Position numbers and translations under genes: made by a program. From the NCBI RefSeq assembly GCF_019343495.1, contig NZ_CP072549.1, positions 2,976,001-3,040,000 of the forward strand: a stretch of DNA of 64,000 nucleotides, given 5' to 3'. The notes under the pieces were generated by a model. That model saw only the letters and a list, made by a program, of their open reading frames with translations. It searched no databases and had not been told where the DNA came from. How positions within the stretch are numbered: the first letter of the stretch is position 1; every line of letters begins with the position of its first letter. Below, piece by piece: positions 1 to 9,641 of the stretch. The DNA is from Acinetobacter lwoffii. GTDB lineage: Bacteria; Pseudomonadota; Gammaproteobacteria; Pseudomonadales; Moraxellaceae.

Positions 1-192
1 GGTAGAATAGTTCTTCAGGAGCAGAATGCCCAGAATAGAAAGTGCAACAACAGCACCCATGATCAGCCATGCTTTCATGCCAATTTTATTGGTACTACGC
101 CAGATCACCAGCTGAGCATGACGCTGCTCGGCTTCTGAAATTTCATAGTTCACAGGCTGTAGGGTATAAGCGTATAAATTTTTCGCGGTCAT
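1..192 (-). CDS. Hypothetical membrane protein (partial, 3' part outside window)
   Basis: An open frame starts with ATG at 192 and runs off the left edge, giving the first 64 residues. It begins MTAKNLYAYTLQPVNYE, is polar for about 40 residues, and then has one hydrophobic stretch (about residues 41-60, AWLIMGAVVALSILGILLL) that looks like a transmembrane helix. I do not recognise the family. It lies upstream of the FUSC-family gene on the same strand, separated from the reading direction by its own start region. Function is unknown; the coding call rests on an ATG, a coherent membrane-protein composition and no stops up to the edge. Confidence 0.6.
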   Translation of the reverse strand, partial: MTAKNLYAYTLQPVNYEISEAEQRHAQLVIWRSTNKIGMKAWLIMGAVVALSILGILLLKNYST

Positions 193-277
193 AATGAAAT
201 TAGCAGATTTTAAACTGTAAAAAGTTTAGCACTAATTGTACCAATTCAGTGAGTATATTGTTCCAAAATCAGCCAAA

Positions 278-2452
278 TTATAATGAACCTAATTCAGTTG
301 CCTGTTCATCACGCTCATGACTCAAACTTTGTTTCAGTTGGCTCAACTGCTTTAAAATGCTGAACATTAAAGACAGCTGCTGCAAAATGATCAGGGATTT
401 CTGATCTTGCTCCTGATCTTGAGCCAGGCGCTGGCGAATATGGGGAATCATATTTTGCGCACTTAAATCGGGCATTTCATCTCGTATCAATGCACCACGA
501 ATGTTCTCAAGAGCTTTGTCCAGTAAATTCAGAATGTCCTGATCTTCAATTTTTTCCCGGTGTGCGCCCAGTGCGGCAATATAACTGATAAAAGTATGGT
601 TCAGGCACAGGAACTCAAAGGCCAGCGATTTTTGTACCGGATCAATATCCGGTTCAGTGGCCAGTGTCGAAATCAGTGAAGCCACCTCGGCATCGGTATT
701 GTGGGCAGCACGGCGCACAATCCGATATTTCAGGCCATTATTACGTCCTGACTTATACTGCTCGATCACTTCACTCAAATAATCCGCTTCTGCCTGCAAG
801 CTGCGTTTGATACTGCGCGGCAAACGCCGGAACTTCCAGTCCGGAAAAATAAAGCTGACGCCGAACCAGGCAATCGCACAGCCAATCAGGGTATCGATCA
901 TACGCGGAATGGCCGCGGCATAGCCCATACCGTCCAGATTGAAGTTGATTAGGGCTAAAATCGTGATAAAGGCGGTGGCCTGTGCATACTGTTTACTGCG
1001 CAATTCAAAGAACAGAATTCCACTTAGTACCAGAAGCAATAATTGTCCTTCGATGGAAGGCACAAAATACAAAATGGCATAACCTAGAATAATACCGACC
1101 AACGTACCGACAATACGCAGACGTAAACGGCGTTTGGTGGCGTTAAAGTTGGGCTGGCTGACAAAGAGTGCGGTCAATAAAATCCAGTAACCATATTCAA
1201 TATTGCTGACCTGTACGAAGATATAGCTGATCAGCAGCACAATCGACAGGCGAATGGCATGCCGGAACAGCACCGACTCGGGTGTCAAATGCTGTTTAAT
1301 CCGAATCTTGATGTCATCCCAGCCTTTCAGGTCATCATCTCTGAGCTGGTTTTCGATATGTTTGAAACGCTCGGACTTGATATTTTGCTCGGTTTCCAGG
1401 TTGCGTAACTGGGCATCAATCGATTTCAAGTTTTGAAACAGCGCAAATAAGGAATTGATCCAGACCTGATCATACTGCTGCTCCTGACGTAACTTATCCA
1501 GAGACTGTCTCAGGTTATCAAAGGCATGCTTGAAGCGCTGGTTATGCACATAAGGTTTGCGCAGCAGCAAACTTTCACTCAGGTCCTTACAGGCTTTGCC
1601 CTGAATTGACATGATGCGCTGGAAGCGGAACAGGATATCGCTATGCTGGAAAATCTTGGCCAGTTTCTGATAATCAATATGCGCTGAATCGGCACGTTCA
1701 TGAATATCCTGCGCGACAAAATAATATTGCAGACTGCGACGGGTATCTTTTTGCCCACGGTCGCCTTTCAGGCGGGTCAGGAGAGCCGTTTTCATTTCAT
1801 TAAAAATCGCAATCAGTTTGCCGTTTTCAAGCGAGAGTTCAATCATGCTCTGCTGATAGCTTTTCGGCGTCATGTCCACATCAAACAGATTGGACTTAGC
1901 ATATAAAAAGTCACCGAGCGCAGAATAGGAAATGGCAAGCTTGTCTTGCGCCAACCGGGCAGGGAAAGTCAGGAAACTGAGTGTCGACAGCAGACCGTAC
2001 CACATCGCGCCGATGACCAATAAACCAGCCTGTTTATACCATTCATCAAACAGCTCCACCCCAAGCATGGAATAAACGGAAATCACCAGACAGCCGTAAG
2101 AAATCGTGGCATAGCGTCGCCCTAGTGAACCCAGCAAAATCAGGGCAATACAGGACACAATTAAGGCCAAGGCAAATAGCAGGGGATAAGGAAAGAGCAG
2201 ATATACGCCCACTGCGGTAATAAAGAAGCCAATGTAGGTATACAGCAGATTTAAAATCCGCACCGAAAAGCGGTCATCAATATCACTTAAACCGGCTGCG
2301 ACCACGCCTAAAGTCAGTGGAATCGTCATCAATTGTTGTCCCATAAAATAGGGAACAAAGGCGGTACCTGCAAATGCCGTCATCATGCGCAGGTTATACA
2401 TCAAAGTCGTATTATAGGTGGTTTGCTTGAGACGAGTGAGCCAAGATTTCAA
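278..2452 (-). CDS. yccS: YccS/FUSC-family inner membrane protein
   Basis: A 724-residue membrane protein with the two-block layout of the FUSC/YccS family. An N-terminal hydrophobic bundle (about residues 15-165) is followed by a long soluble, charged, partly coiled region (about 170-395), a second bundle (about 400-540) and a cytoplasmic C-terminal domain. Family members resemble aromatic-acid exporters (AaeB) and fusaric-acid resistance proteins, but the substrate of YccS itself is not established. The length matches E. coli YccS. It is transcribed divergently from the Bcr/CflA exporter gene, 138 bp apart. The family call is solid; an efflux role is inference from the family. Confidence 0.88.
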   Translation of the reverse strand: MKSWLTRLKQTTYNTTLMYNLRMMTAFAGTAFVPYFMGQQLMTIPLTLGVVAAGLSDIDDRFSVRILNLLYTYIGFFITAVGVYLLFPYPLLFALALIVSCIALILLGSLGRRYATISYGCLVISVYSMLGVELFDEWYKQAGLLVIGAMWYGLLSTLSFLTFPARLAQDKLAISYSALGDFLYAKSNLFDVDMTPKSYQQSMIELSLENGKLIAIFNEMKTALLTRLKGDRGQKDTRRSLQYYFVAQDIHERADSAHIDYQKLAKIFQHSDILFRFQRIMSIQGKACKDLSESLLLRKPYVHNQRFKHAFDNLRQSLDKLRQEQQYDQVWINSLFALFQNLKSIDAQLRNLETEQNIKSERFKHIENQLRDDDLKGWDDIKIRIKQHLTPESVLFRHAIRLSIVLLISYIFVQVSNIEYGYWILLTALFVSQPNFNATKRRLRLRIVGTLVGIILGYAILYFVPSIEGQLLLLVLSGILFFELRSKQYAQATAFITILALINFNLDGMGYAAAIPRMIDTLIGCAIAWFGVSFIFPDWKFRRLPRSIKRSLQAEADYLSEVIEQYKSGRNNGLKYRIVRRAAHNTDAEVASLISTLATEPDIDPVQKSLAFEFLCLNHTFISYIAALGAHREKIEDQDILNLLDKALENIRGALIRDEMPDLSAQNMIPHIRQRLAQDQEQDQKSLIILQQLSLMFSILKQLSQLKQSLSHERDEQATELGSL

Positions 2453-2590
2453 AGGTCATCCTTTATACTGCAGTCTTAGAGCTGAATCTGAATAGGCTAA
2501 TGAAAATAGTATATTTATAAATCTTCATTTCAGGCTAAATCATACTATGCACTGTGTTAATTTGTCTGCATATTAGCGCTTTAAATCTTC

Positions 2591-3808
2591 ATGCTTATGA
2601 CAACAAATAAAATAGTACAACAACCTTATGCCATGTTCTGGATTGTGTTGCTGGCGACCTTAAGTGCACTCGGGCCTTTGTCCATTGATATGTATCTTTC
2701 GGCCTTACCGGCCATGGCAGCAGATTTTGGTGTCAGTACCCAAATGGTTTCCAATAGCCTGCCAGCTTATTTCTTCGGTCTGGCGATCGGACAACTGATT
2801 TATGGTCCGATCAGTGACCGGATTGGGCGTAAACCGCCACTGTATTTTGGGCTGTGTTTATACATTGTGGCAAGTTTGCTGTGTGTCTTTGCGCAGGATG
2901 AATGGAGTCTGATCGCTGCACGGATTCTGCAAGCCCTCGGTGGCTGTGTCGGGGTGGTCATGGCACGTGCTGCAATTCGTGATCGCCTGGATATGCATTC
3001 AGCAGCTCAGGCCTTTGCCAGCATGATGATTGTGACTGCGATTGCACCAATCATCGCTCCGAGTCTGGGGGCCTGGGTATTGATGTTTTATGAATGGAAT
3101 GTGATCTTCTTGGTGCTGATGGGCTGCGGTCTGTTGAGTCTGGCCTGTGTACATTTTCTATTTAAAGAAACCCTGGAGCCAGAACGTCGTCTCAAGCTGA
3201 ACTTCCAGCAGGTATTAAGTTTGTACCGTACTATTTTTCAGGATCCAAGCTTTCGACGCCCGCTCTATGCCGGCTGTTTTTCCGGTGCGGTGATGTTCTG
3301 TTATATCAGTGCTTCTTCGACTATTCTGATGGATCGTTATCAACTGACCGAGCAGCAGTTTGCTTATGCCTTTGGTGCCAATGCTTTCGGCATCATGCTG
3401 TTTTCGACCTTGAATAAACGTCTGGCTGGACGATTCTCGATATTGCAGCGCCTGAAAATCGGCACCTGCCTGCAGTTTGCCGGTGTATTAGGGTTAATCT
3501 TGCTGGGCTGTCTGGACGTCGATTCTGTGCTCTGGGTGTTGTTAGGCATGTTTATTGTGGTGGCATCTATCGGGTTTACTGGTCCGAATGCCATGGCTTT
3601 GGCAATGGCTGAACAGGGCGAGCGGGCAGGAACTGCCAGTGCGATTATGGGCAGTATGCAATTTGTCTGTGGTTTATTGGGCGGTGTATTACTGAATTTT
3701 CTGATCTGGCATGCTTTGTTGAATATGGCCTTGATCATGCTGGTTTTTGTCGGTATTTCCGCTTGGGCGATTTTTAAAATAAAGATGCCAATCTTGCAAA
3801 ATGCATAG
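2591..3808 (+). CDS. Bcr/CflA-family multidrug MFS transporter
   Basis: A 405-residue, 12-helix major facilitator protein. The loop after helix 2 carries the MFS motif A region (GQLIYGPISDRIGRKPP, about residues 66-82), and the N-terminal segment LGPLSIDMYLSALPAMA is typical of the DHA1 Bcr/CflA drug exporters (bicyclomycin, chloramphenicol). It would act in the inner membrane as a proton-coupled exporter. ATG codons at 2591 and 2597 are both possible; neither has a strong Shine-Dalgarno. It ends facing the nitroreductase gene, with a strong hairpin between them. The real substrate cannot be read from sequence. Confidence 0.9.
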   Translation: MLMTTNKIVQQPYAMFWIVLLATLSALGPLSIDMYLSALPAMAADFGVSTQMVSNSLPAYFFGLAIGQLIYGPISDRIGRKPPLYFGLCLYIVASLLCVFAQDEWSLIAARILQALGGCVGVVMARAAIRDRLDMHSAAQAFASMMIVTAIAPIIAPSLGAWVLMFYEWNVIFLVLMGCGLLSLACVHFLFKETLEPERRLKLNFQQVLSLYRTIFQDPSFRRPLYAGCFSGAVMFCYISASSTILMDRYQLTEQQFAYAFGANAFGIMLFSTLNKRLAGRFSILQRLKIGTCLQFAGVLGLILLGCLDVDSVLWVLLGMFIVVASIGFTGPNAMALAMAEQGERAGTASAIMGSMQFVCGLLGGVLLNFLIWHALLNMALIMLVFVGISAWAIFKIKMPILQNA

Positions 3809-3852
3809 ATGCTGGGCGTTCTCTAATATATTAAAAATGCTGGATCGAACAG

Positions 3853-3878
3853 AGGGCTAAGCAAGTTGGCTTAGCCCT
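3853..3878. terminator. 10-bp hairpin between convergent genes
   Basis: AGGGCTAAGC, six-base loop, GCTTAGCCCT: a perfect 10-bp stem in the 77-bp gap between the converging MFS and nitroreductase genes. There is no T-run on either side, so it may stabilise mRNA ends or be a poor bidirectional terminator rather than a classical intrinsic one. Confidence 0.5.
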
Positions 3879-3885
3879 GCTTGCA

Positions 3886-4593
3886 TCACTCATCGATAAA
3901 CACGGCAAATTCCTCTACGGGAACGCGCGGGGTGATAAAGCTGTTAATAATCTGCTCTGGATCGGCATAACCCAGTGCCATACCGCAGACCAGCTCTTCA
4001 TCACCAGGTGCGCCGACCAGATCAAGCACGATCGGGTGAAAGTGATTCCAGGCTGCCTGCGGGCAAGTGTCCAGGCCACGGGCTTTTGCGGCTAGCATGA
4101 CATTCTGGATCATCATGGAAACATCCATCTTGGATCCAATGGTCAAAGAACGATGTACAGTAAAAAATAGGCCGACAGGTGCATCAAATAATTCAAAATT
4201 ACGCAGCTGCTGACGCGCCATTTTTTCCTTTTCGCCTTTTTGAATATTCAGCAAGCCATATAAACCCCAGCCATTTTCACGACGACGTTCAATAAATGGC
4301 GAGATCCATTGTTCAGGATAATAGGCAAAAGTTTCCTGATACTGCTGTGACAATGCAGGATTTGCATAGATTTGCATTTGTGCCTGACAGACACGTTGCA
4401 CGAGTTCATCACGCTTTTTACCTGTCACCACATACACCTTCCAGGGTTGGGTATTGGTTCCTGAGGGCGCGCGGCTGGCAACCGTCAAAATCTCTTTTAA
4501 GGTGTCTGTACTAACGGGGGTATTTAAAAAAGCACGCACTGAATGGCGAGAGGTGATCGTGTGATCTACAGCATGAACAAGATTTTGATCCAT
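3886..4593 (-). CDS. Nitroreductase-family protein
   Basis: A 235-residue FMN-dependent nitroreductase-like protein. The family's N-terminal FMN-phosphate-binding pattern is visible as SRHSVRAFLNTPV (about residues 13-25), followed by ASRAPSGTNTQPWKVYVV (about 39-56). The C-terminal part contains GLDTCPQAAW and ELVCGMALGYADPEQ, also typical. Such enzymes reduce nitroaromatics, quinones or enones with NAD(P)H in the cytoplasm; the physiological substrate is unknown. It stands alone, with a roughly 900-bp non-coding gap upstream. Confidence 0.9.
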   Translation of the reverse strand: MDQNLVHAVDHTITSRHSVRAFLNTPVSTDTLKEILTVASRAPSGTNTQPWKVYVVTGKKRDELVQRVCQAQMQIYANPALSQQYQETFAYYPEQWISPFIERRRENGWGLYGLLNIQKGEKEKMARQQLRNFELFDAPVGLFFTVHRSLTIGSKMDVSMMIQNVMLAAKARGLDTCPQAAWNHFHPIVLDLVGAPGDEELVCGMALGYADPEQIINSFITPRVPVEEFAVFIDE

Positions 4594-5496
4594 TATGAGG
4601 TCCAGTCAAATATCCTTATTGAGTTTGCAATGACTATAAACTAAACAAACAGAACGGGGGATAGGAAAATTTCATTCTCCGCCAGCTGAAAAAAACAATT
4701 TGTCAGCAAAATGACTTGAATAATAAAATTTCGCATGCTTTTAGCTGGGCTTAAATCGCCTCAGTGATAGCAATGGATTTACCCATAATGTTGGTCTTTG
4801 ATTTAAAAAATGGCTTAAAACCCAAGTGCTTGAACCATTCAACAATAACAATTTCAAACAGAGAACTGGTTTATTTTGACTGAAAATCAAGATAATTTAA
4901 TTTCAAGATCCCTGTTTCATTCCGTGTCGAGTAAAAGATTAATATTTTTTTTGAATTAAAATATAGATTAATCTTCATATAAAAATGAGAATTTATAATT
5001 ATTTTTTATAGGTAAATTAACTATTGCTAATAAAAAGAAATAAAACTTGATACAAAGAAACAGCATAATGTACGACTTTTCATCTTAATTCATGCATTTT
5101 GTGATTAAGATCTGTTTTAAATAACGCGATTCCAGATGGCTTGAATGAAGTCTTTAGGTTGAAAGCACTCATCAAGCACTGAATGTTTTTTTGAGCTTAA
5201 AACACAGTTTTTTTTACCAGCATGCGCGTCTGTTAGAAAAATGTCTGCAATTTTCAAACAGACTGAGTGTCGGAATAGAAAAGGTGTTGCTTTTATAAAT
5301 CTCTCATTTGTTGAATATGATCGTGATGATGATATTCATAAGTTTAAAAGAGATGATAAATCGGTTTGTTTTTCTAATGGTGATAGATCAAATCAGGATA
5401 TTTCCAGATAAAGATCTAATGAGCGAGCTAGAGATCTAGCGCACTCCCTCACTTTTAGAACAATAAAAAATTCAAAATCATCTTGGGCAAAAAATT
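4594..5496. other. 903-bp AT-rich gap before gltS
   Basis: No gene is convincingly supported here. The sequence is very AT-rich with many A/T runs. An unsupported 56-codon frame lies at 5241-5411 on the plus strand, without a clear ribosome-binding site. A stem-loop lies at 5423-5442 (GCTAG, AGAT, CTAGC, extended by GC pairs across a bulge). The gap must contain the promoters for the nitroreductase gene (minus strand) and gltS (plus strand). Confidence 0.6.
5423..5442 (+). other. Stem-loop in the gltS leader
   Basis: GCTAG-AGAT-CTAGC forms a 5-bp stem extended by two GC pairs across a bulged A, about 55 nt before the gltS start. No T-run follows, so it is not a simple terminator. A regulatory role is speculative. 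Confidence 0.3.
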
Positions 5497-6735
5497 ATGG
5501 ATTTTACTTTTAACGCATTTTATACCTTGATTGCCGCAGTCATTGTTTTGTTACTCGGCCGATTCCTGGTTAATAAAATCGATTTTTTAAGACGTTACAA
5601 TATTCCTGAGCCGGTTGCGGGCGGTTTGGTTGCGGCGATTATCTCATTGCTGGTGCATTCATTGTGGGGATATAGCATCACCACCAGTGCAGAATTACAA
5701 ACCAGCTTTATGCTGATTTTCTTTGCTTCGATTGGTCTGAGTGCCAACTTTTCCAAGTTGCGTGAAGGCGGGATCGGTCTGGTTATTTTCCTGTTTGCTG
5801 TTTCGGCTTTCATTATTTTGCAAAATGCGGTCGGCATGAGTCTGGCAACATTACTGGGTATTGATCCGTTGATTGGCCTGATTGCCGGTTCGATTACCTT
5901 AACTGGTGGTCATGGTACTGCAGGCGCATGGGGTGAAATTCTAGAAGTCGAACATGGTATTCAAGGTGCGCTGGCACTAGGTATGGCAAGTGCGACCTTT
6001 GGTTTGATTATCGGCGGTATTATTGGCGGACCATTGGCCAAATTACTGATCAATCGTCATAACCTGGCTACTGCACGTACCGATCAGCAGATCGAAAAGC
6101 GTGACAATACGCCAATGGATAGCACGACCAGTGAATATGTACCGTTTGAATATCCGCATCAGGTGCGTTTAATTACCGCTGATAATGCAATCACGACCTT
6201 GGGCCTGTTCGCAGGCTGTTTGGCTTTTGCAGAGTTTATGACGGGTTTCAGTAAAGGTACTGCATTTGAACTGCCAACATTTGTGTGGGCATTGGCGGGT
6301 GGTGTCATCCTGCGTAATGTACTGGAAGGTGTTTTCAAGGTTCAGATTTTCGATCGTGCGATTGATGTGTTCGGTAATGCTTCATTGTCGCTGTACTTGG
6401 CAATGGCATTGTTATCATTGAAATTATGGCAATTGGCTGACCTTGCAGGACCACTCATGGTGATTCTGGGTGCGCAAACCATCACCATGGCTTTGTATGC
6501 AGCTTTCGTCACTTTCCGCCTGATGGGCAAAAACTATGATGCTGCGGTACTTGCAGCAGGTCATTGTGGTTTCGGTATGGGTGCAACGCCAACAGCGGTT
6601 GCCAATATGCAGGCGATTACCAATATGTATGGTGCGTCGCATAAAGCCTTCCTGATCGTTCCATTATGTGGTGCGTTCTTTGTTGACTTAATCAATGCTA
6701 CTGTTATTCAGATGATTTTGAAGTTTTTTGCATAA
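5497..6735 (+). CDS. gltS: Sodium/glutamate symporter GltS
   Basis: A 412-residue polytopic protein matching the GltS family (E. coli GltS is about 400 residues), which imports glutamate with Na+. The two inverted repeat halves each carry a conserved glycine-rich loop: TGGHGTAGAWGEI near residues 135-147 and GHCGFGMGATPTAVANM near 355-371. The ATG at 5497 has only a weak Shine-Dalgarno. It lies 45 bp upstream of the AgcS symporter gene on the same strand, so the two probably form a two-gene amino-acid uptake operon ended by the terminator near 8270. Confidence 0.95.
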   Translation: MDFTFNAFYTLIAAVIVLLLGRFLVNKIDFLRRYNIPEPVAGGLVAAIISLLVHSLWGYSITTSAELQTSFMLIFFASIGLSANFSKLREGGIGLVIFLFAVSAFIILQNAVGMSLATLLGIDPLIGLIAGSITLTGGHGTAGAWGEILEVEHGIQGALALGMASATFGLIIGGIIGGPLAKLLINRHNLATARTDQQIEKRDNTPMDSTTSEYVPFEYPHQVRLITADNAITTLGLFAGCLAFAEFMTGFSKGTAFELPTFVWALAGGVILRNVLEGVFKVQIFDRAIDVFGNASLSLYLAMALLSLKLWQLADLAGPLMVILGAQTITMALYAAFVTFRLMGKNYDAAVLAAGHCGFGMGATPTAVANMQAITNMYGASHKAFLIVPLCGAFFVDLINATVIQMILKFFA

Positions 6736-6780
6736 TTTTTATGCCTGATACGATGAGTCATAGGCTCATAAGGATGTGAC

Positions 6781-8256
6781 ATGAATGATCAGTTAAATGA
6801 AACCTTACTCGGCTGGATTAATGCCCTGAATGGTCCTTTATGGGATTTTCTGGTGGTGTTTCTGGTCGCAGTCGGTATTTTCTACACGATCATGACCGGT
6901 GCAGTACAAATTCGTTTGTTCTGGCACAGCATGAAAGTCATGAAAAATAGCCGTGGCAAGGTTCAGGATACGCACGGCATTACCCCGTTTCAGGCCTTTG
7001 TCACTGGACTGGCAAGCCGGGTCGGGGTGGGCAATGTCGCAGGTGTCGCCATTGCGATTGCGATTGGTGGCCCCGGTGCCGTGTTCTGGATGTGGTTTAC
7101 TGCCTTTTTGGGCATGAGTTCTGCTTTTGTTGAATCCTCTTTGGCACAGTTGTTTAAGGTGCGAGATAACAAAAACCAGCAATTCCGTGGTGGTCCAGCT
7201 TATTACATTACTCAAGGCCTGAAACAGAAATGGCTCGGGATTGTCTTTGCGATTGCATTGATCACGACTTATGGTTTTGTCTTCAATGCAGTTCAGGCCA
7301 ATGCCATTACCGGAGCAACCTCTCATGCCTGGGGCTGGGATCAGGCGAACCTGATTCTGCCATTAGGCGGCCTGAATCTGGAAATTTCCTGGGTCGGATT
7401 GTTTCTGGTCTTGATGACTGCGGTGATCATTTTTGGTGGAATTAAACGGATTGCAAAAGTCGCGGAAAGCTTTGTGCCGTTTATGGCTGTGCTTTATCTG
7501 GCTGTGGCTTTGTATATTGCGGTCATCAATTACGATCTGCTCCCATCCATCTTCCAGCTCATTTTCAGTAAAGCCTTTGAGTTTGAAGCCGCCGCTGGTG
7601 GTTTCTTTGGTGCCATGGTATCTATGGCCATGATGATGGGCATCAAGCGTGGTCTGTTCTCTAACGAGGCAGGGATGGGTTCGGCACCGAATGCTGCTGC
7701 AGCTTCCGATGTCAAACATCCGGTCAACCAGGGTCTGGTACAGATGCTCGGGGTATTTGTAGATACCTTTGTGGTGTGTTCATGTACCGCGATTATTATT
7801 CTGGTTTCAGGTCTGTATGAAAATGCAGGCTTTGAAGGCGTGACCTTGACCCAAATGGCACTCGAAAGCCAAATTGGTGCTTGGGGTGATGACTTCCTGG
7901 CTTTGATTCTGTTCCTGTTTGCCTATTCTTCGATTATCGGTAACTATGCCTATGCCGAAGGAAACGTCCAGTTCATCAATAATAATAGCCGGGTTATGTT
8001 GATTTTCCGTTTATTTGTATTGGTGATGGTGTATTTCGGTTCCATCGCCAGCGTGCCACTGATCTGGAATATGGCGGATCTGTTCATGGGTGTCATGGCA
8101 AGTATCAACCTGATCGCAATCTTGTTGCTGATGCCATTCCTGCTGATGCTACTCAAAGATTATACCGGTCAGCTGAAGCGCGGCGTGAAAGAGCCTGAAT
8201 TTAAACTGGATAACCATCCTAAATTTAAAGACAAGGTCAAATCAGATATCTGGTAA
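6781..8256 (+). CDS. Alanine/glycine:cation symporter (AgcS family)
   Basis: A 491-residue, about 11-helix transporter of the AgcS (alanine or glycine:Na+ symporter, DagA/AlsT) family. The signature around FVTGLASRVGVGNVAGVAIA (about residues 72-91) and GLFSNEAGMGSAPNAAAASD (about 292-311) are characteristic. It imports small neutral amino acids with Na+ or H+. The start ATG follows AAGGATG at a short spacing. It lies directly after gltS and is followed by a strong intrinsic terminator. Confidence 0.94.
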   Translation: MNDQLNETLLGWINALNGPLWDFLVVFLVAVGIFYTIMTGAVQIRLFWHSMKVMKNSRGKVQDTHGITPFQAFVTGLASRVGVGNVAGVAIAIAIGGPGAVFWMWFTAFLGMSSAFVESSLAQLFKVRDNKNQQFRGGPAYYITQGLKQKWLGIVFAIALITTYGFVFNAVQANAITGATSHAWGWDQANLILPLGGLNLEISWVGLFLVLMTAVIIFGGIKRIAKVAESFVPFMAVLYLAVALYIAVINYDLLPSIFQLIFSKAFEFEAAAGGFFGAMVSMAMMMGIKRGLFSNEAGMGSAPNAAAASDVKHPVNQGLVQMLGVFVDTFVVCSCTAIIILVSGLYENAGFEGVTLTQMALESQIGAWGDDFLALILFLFAYSSIIGNYAYAEGNVQFINNNSRVMLIFRLFVLVMVYFGSIASVPLIWNMADLFMGVMASINLIAILLLMPFLLMLLKDYTGQLKRGVKEPEFKLDNHPKFKDKVKSDIW

Positions 8257-8266
8257 GACTTGAAGC

Positions 8267-8297
8267 AAAAAGCCCCGATCATTCGGGGCTTTTTTTG
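8267..8297. terminator. Intrinsic terminator after gltS-AgcS
   Basis: GCCCCGA-TCAT-TCGGGGC flanked by A5 and T7. It terminates the plus-strand symporter operon and, by symmetry, can also serve the converging chrA-like gene. Confidence 0.93.
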
Positions 8298-8311
8298 TGC
8301 CAAAGTTTTCT

Positions 8312-9517
8312 TTAGAAGAAATTTAAATAACTTTGATAAAGCACGAAGCCCAAAATCAGGCTGAACCAGACTGGTAATTTTGAGCGTAGCAGGGCAATCA
8401 TCACCGCAACAAAGACCAGGTCGGACCCATAACTAAAATAGCGTTGTGAAAGATCCAGCAATAAATACAGTAACAGTCCCACTACTGCAGCATTGATGCC
8501 CATCACCGCCTGATGAATATGGCGCTGCTGCATCAACCACGACCAGTAAGGCAAGGTGGCAAAGATCAAGAAAAATGAAGGTAAAAAGATTGCACAGGTC
8601 GCTAACAATGTATTCAGCCGGGCATAAGGCGTCCAAGGCAGCAAAGCACCAATATAACTGGCAAAACTGAATAAAGGTCCCGGCATTAGCTGGGTAAATG
8701 CATAGCCAAGATCAAAAGACTCTGCACTGACTAAACCGGTTGTGACAAAATCCTGATGCAGCAAAGGCAGAATTACATGACCGCCACCAAACACCAGCGA
8801 GCCAGTCTGATAGAAATTAGAAAAAAATTGTAGCTCCGATTGGCCCCATAATTTGCCTGCTAAGGGCAGCAGCAAAAATGGCAGGATAAATGCCAGCAGC
8901 CAATAGGGCGCAGCGGCAGATCGAATATAAGGCGAGCTGATTGCTGTTTTGTTAATTTCTTTAGGTTTTGAATCTGATGGGGAAAAATATCCAGCCAAGA
9001 GTCCACAGATTGCGCCCAGCATAATCACAAGAATCTGATTAAAACTCACTGAAACGACTATCAGTAATGCGACAGAGAGGATTAAGACAGCATATTGCCA
9101 AGCTGATTTACAGAAGCTTCTCAGCATTTGCCAGAATGCCCAGGCGATGACAGAAAATACAATTAACTGGATGGTATGAAAGCTGTTTGAGTTTAAAATA
9201 TGGAAATAGCTTTGACCCAAGAGCGCCACCAAGGTCATCAGAATCATTGAGGGCAGGGTAAAACCCAACCATGCGATCACGGCACCAGTATAGCCCCGTT
9301 GCAGATAACCGATCGACAGCCCCACCTGACTGCTGCTCGGCCCGGGTAAAAGTTGCGCCAAAGCGACCAGTTGACTGTACTGGGTGTCATTCAACCATTG
9401 CAGTTGGGTCACAAATTTTCGGTGAAAAAACACCAGATGCGCCGCTGGACCACCAAATGAAATGCAGCCCAGTTGCAAGAAAATCAGGAAAATCCGATAC
9501 AGTGAGATTGAAGACAT
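8312..9517 (-). CDS. chrA: ChrA-family chromate efflux transporter
   Basis: A 401-residue membrane protein with two homologous chromate-transport (CHR) domains, about residues 5-165 and 215-395. Each opens with a conserved FGG motif: CISFGGPAAHLVFFHRKF near residue 20 and LVFGGGHVILPLL near residue 240. The long-chain CHR proteins export chromate, using homology with sulfate. Length fits bidomain ChrA (about 400 residues). No chrB or other resistance gene is adjacent, so this may be a housekeeping CHR paralogue rather than a resistance determinant. Confidence 0.9.
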   Translation of the reverse strand: MSSISLYRIFLIFLQLGCISFGGPAAHLVFFHRKFVTQLQWLNDTQYSQLVALAQLLPGPSSSQVGLSIGYLQRGYTGAVIAWLGFTLPSMILMTLVALLGQSYFHILNSNSFHTIQLIVFSVIAWAFWQMLRSFCKSAWQYAVLILSVALLIVVSVSFNQILVIMLGAICGLLAGYFSPSDSKPKEINKTAISSPYIRSAAAPYWLLAFILPFLLLPLAGKLWGQSELQFFSNFYQTGSLVFGGGHVILPLLHQDFVTTGLVSAESFDLGYAFTQLMPGPLFSFASYIGALLPWTPYARLNTLLATCAIFLPSFFLIFATLPYWSWLMQQRHIHQAVMGINAAVVGLLLYLLLDLSQRYFSYGSDLVFVAVMIALLRSKLPVWFSLILGFVLYQSYLNFF

Positions 9518-9641
9518 ACAGTTATGGGGAAAAATGAAGATAAAGTAGCTGAACTGTATGACAGTTTTACGAAATTCTACAGACTATTTATGCATGTGTT
9601 TATACACTATGCTGCTTTAGATTAATGAGGACATTCTCTGC

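Noticed and set aside
5241..5411. 56-codon frame before gltS
   Set aside because: No ribosome-binding site, AT-rich composition like the flanks, and no recognised family.
7363..7719. Minus-strand frame within the AgcS symporter gene
   Set aside because: Shadow of a strongly supported transporter on the opposite strand.
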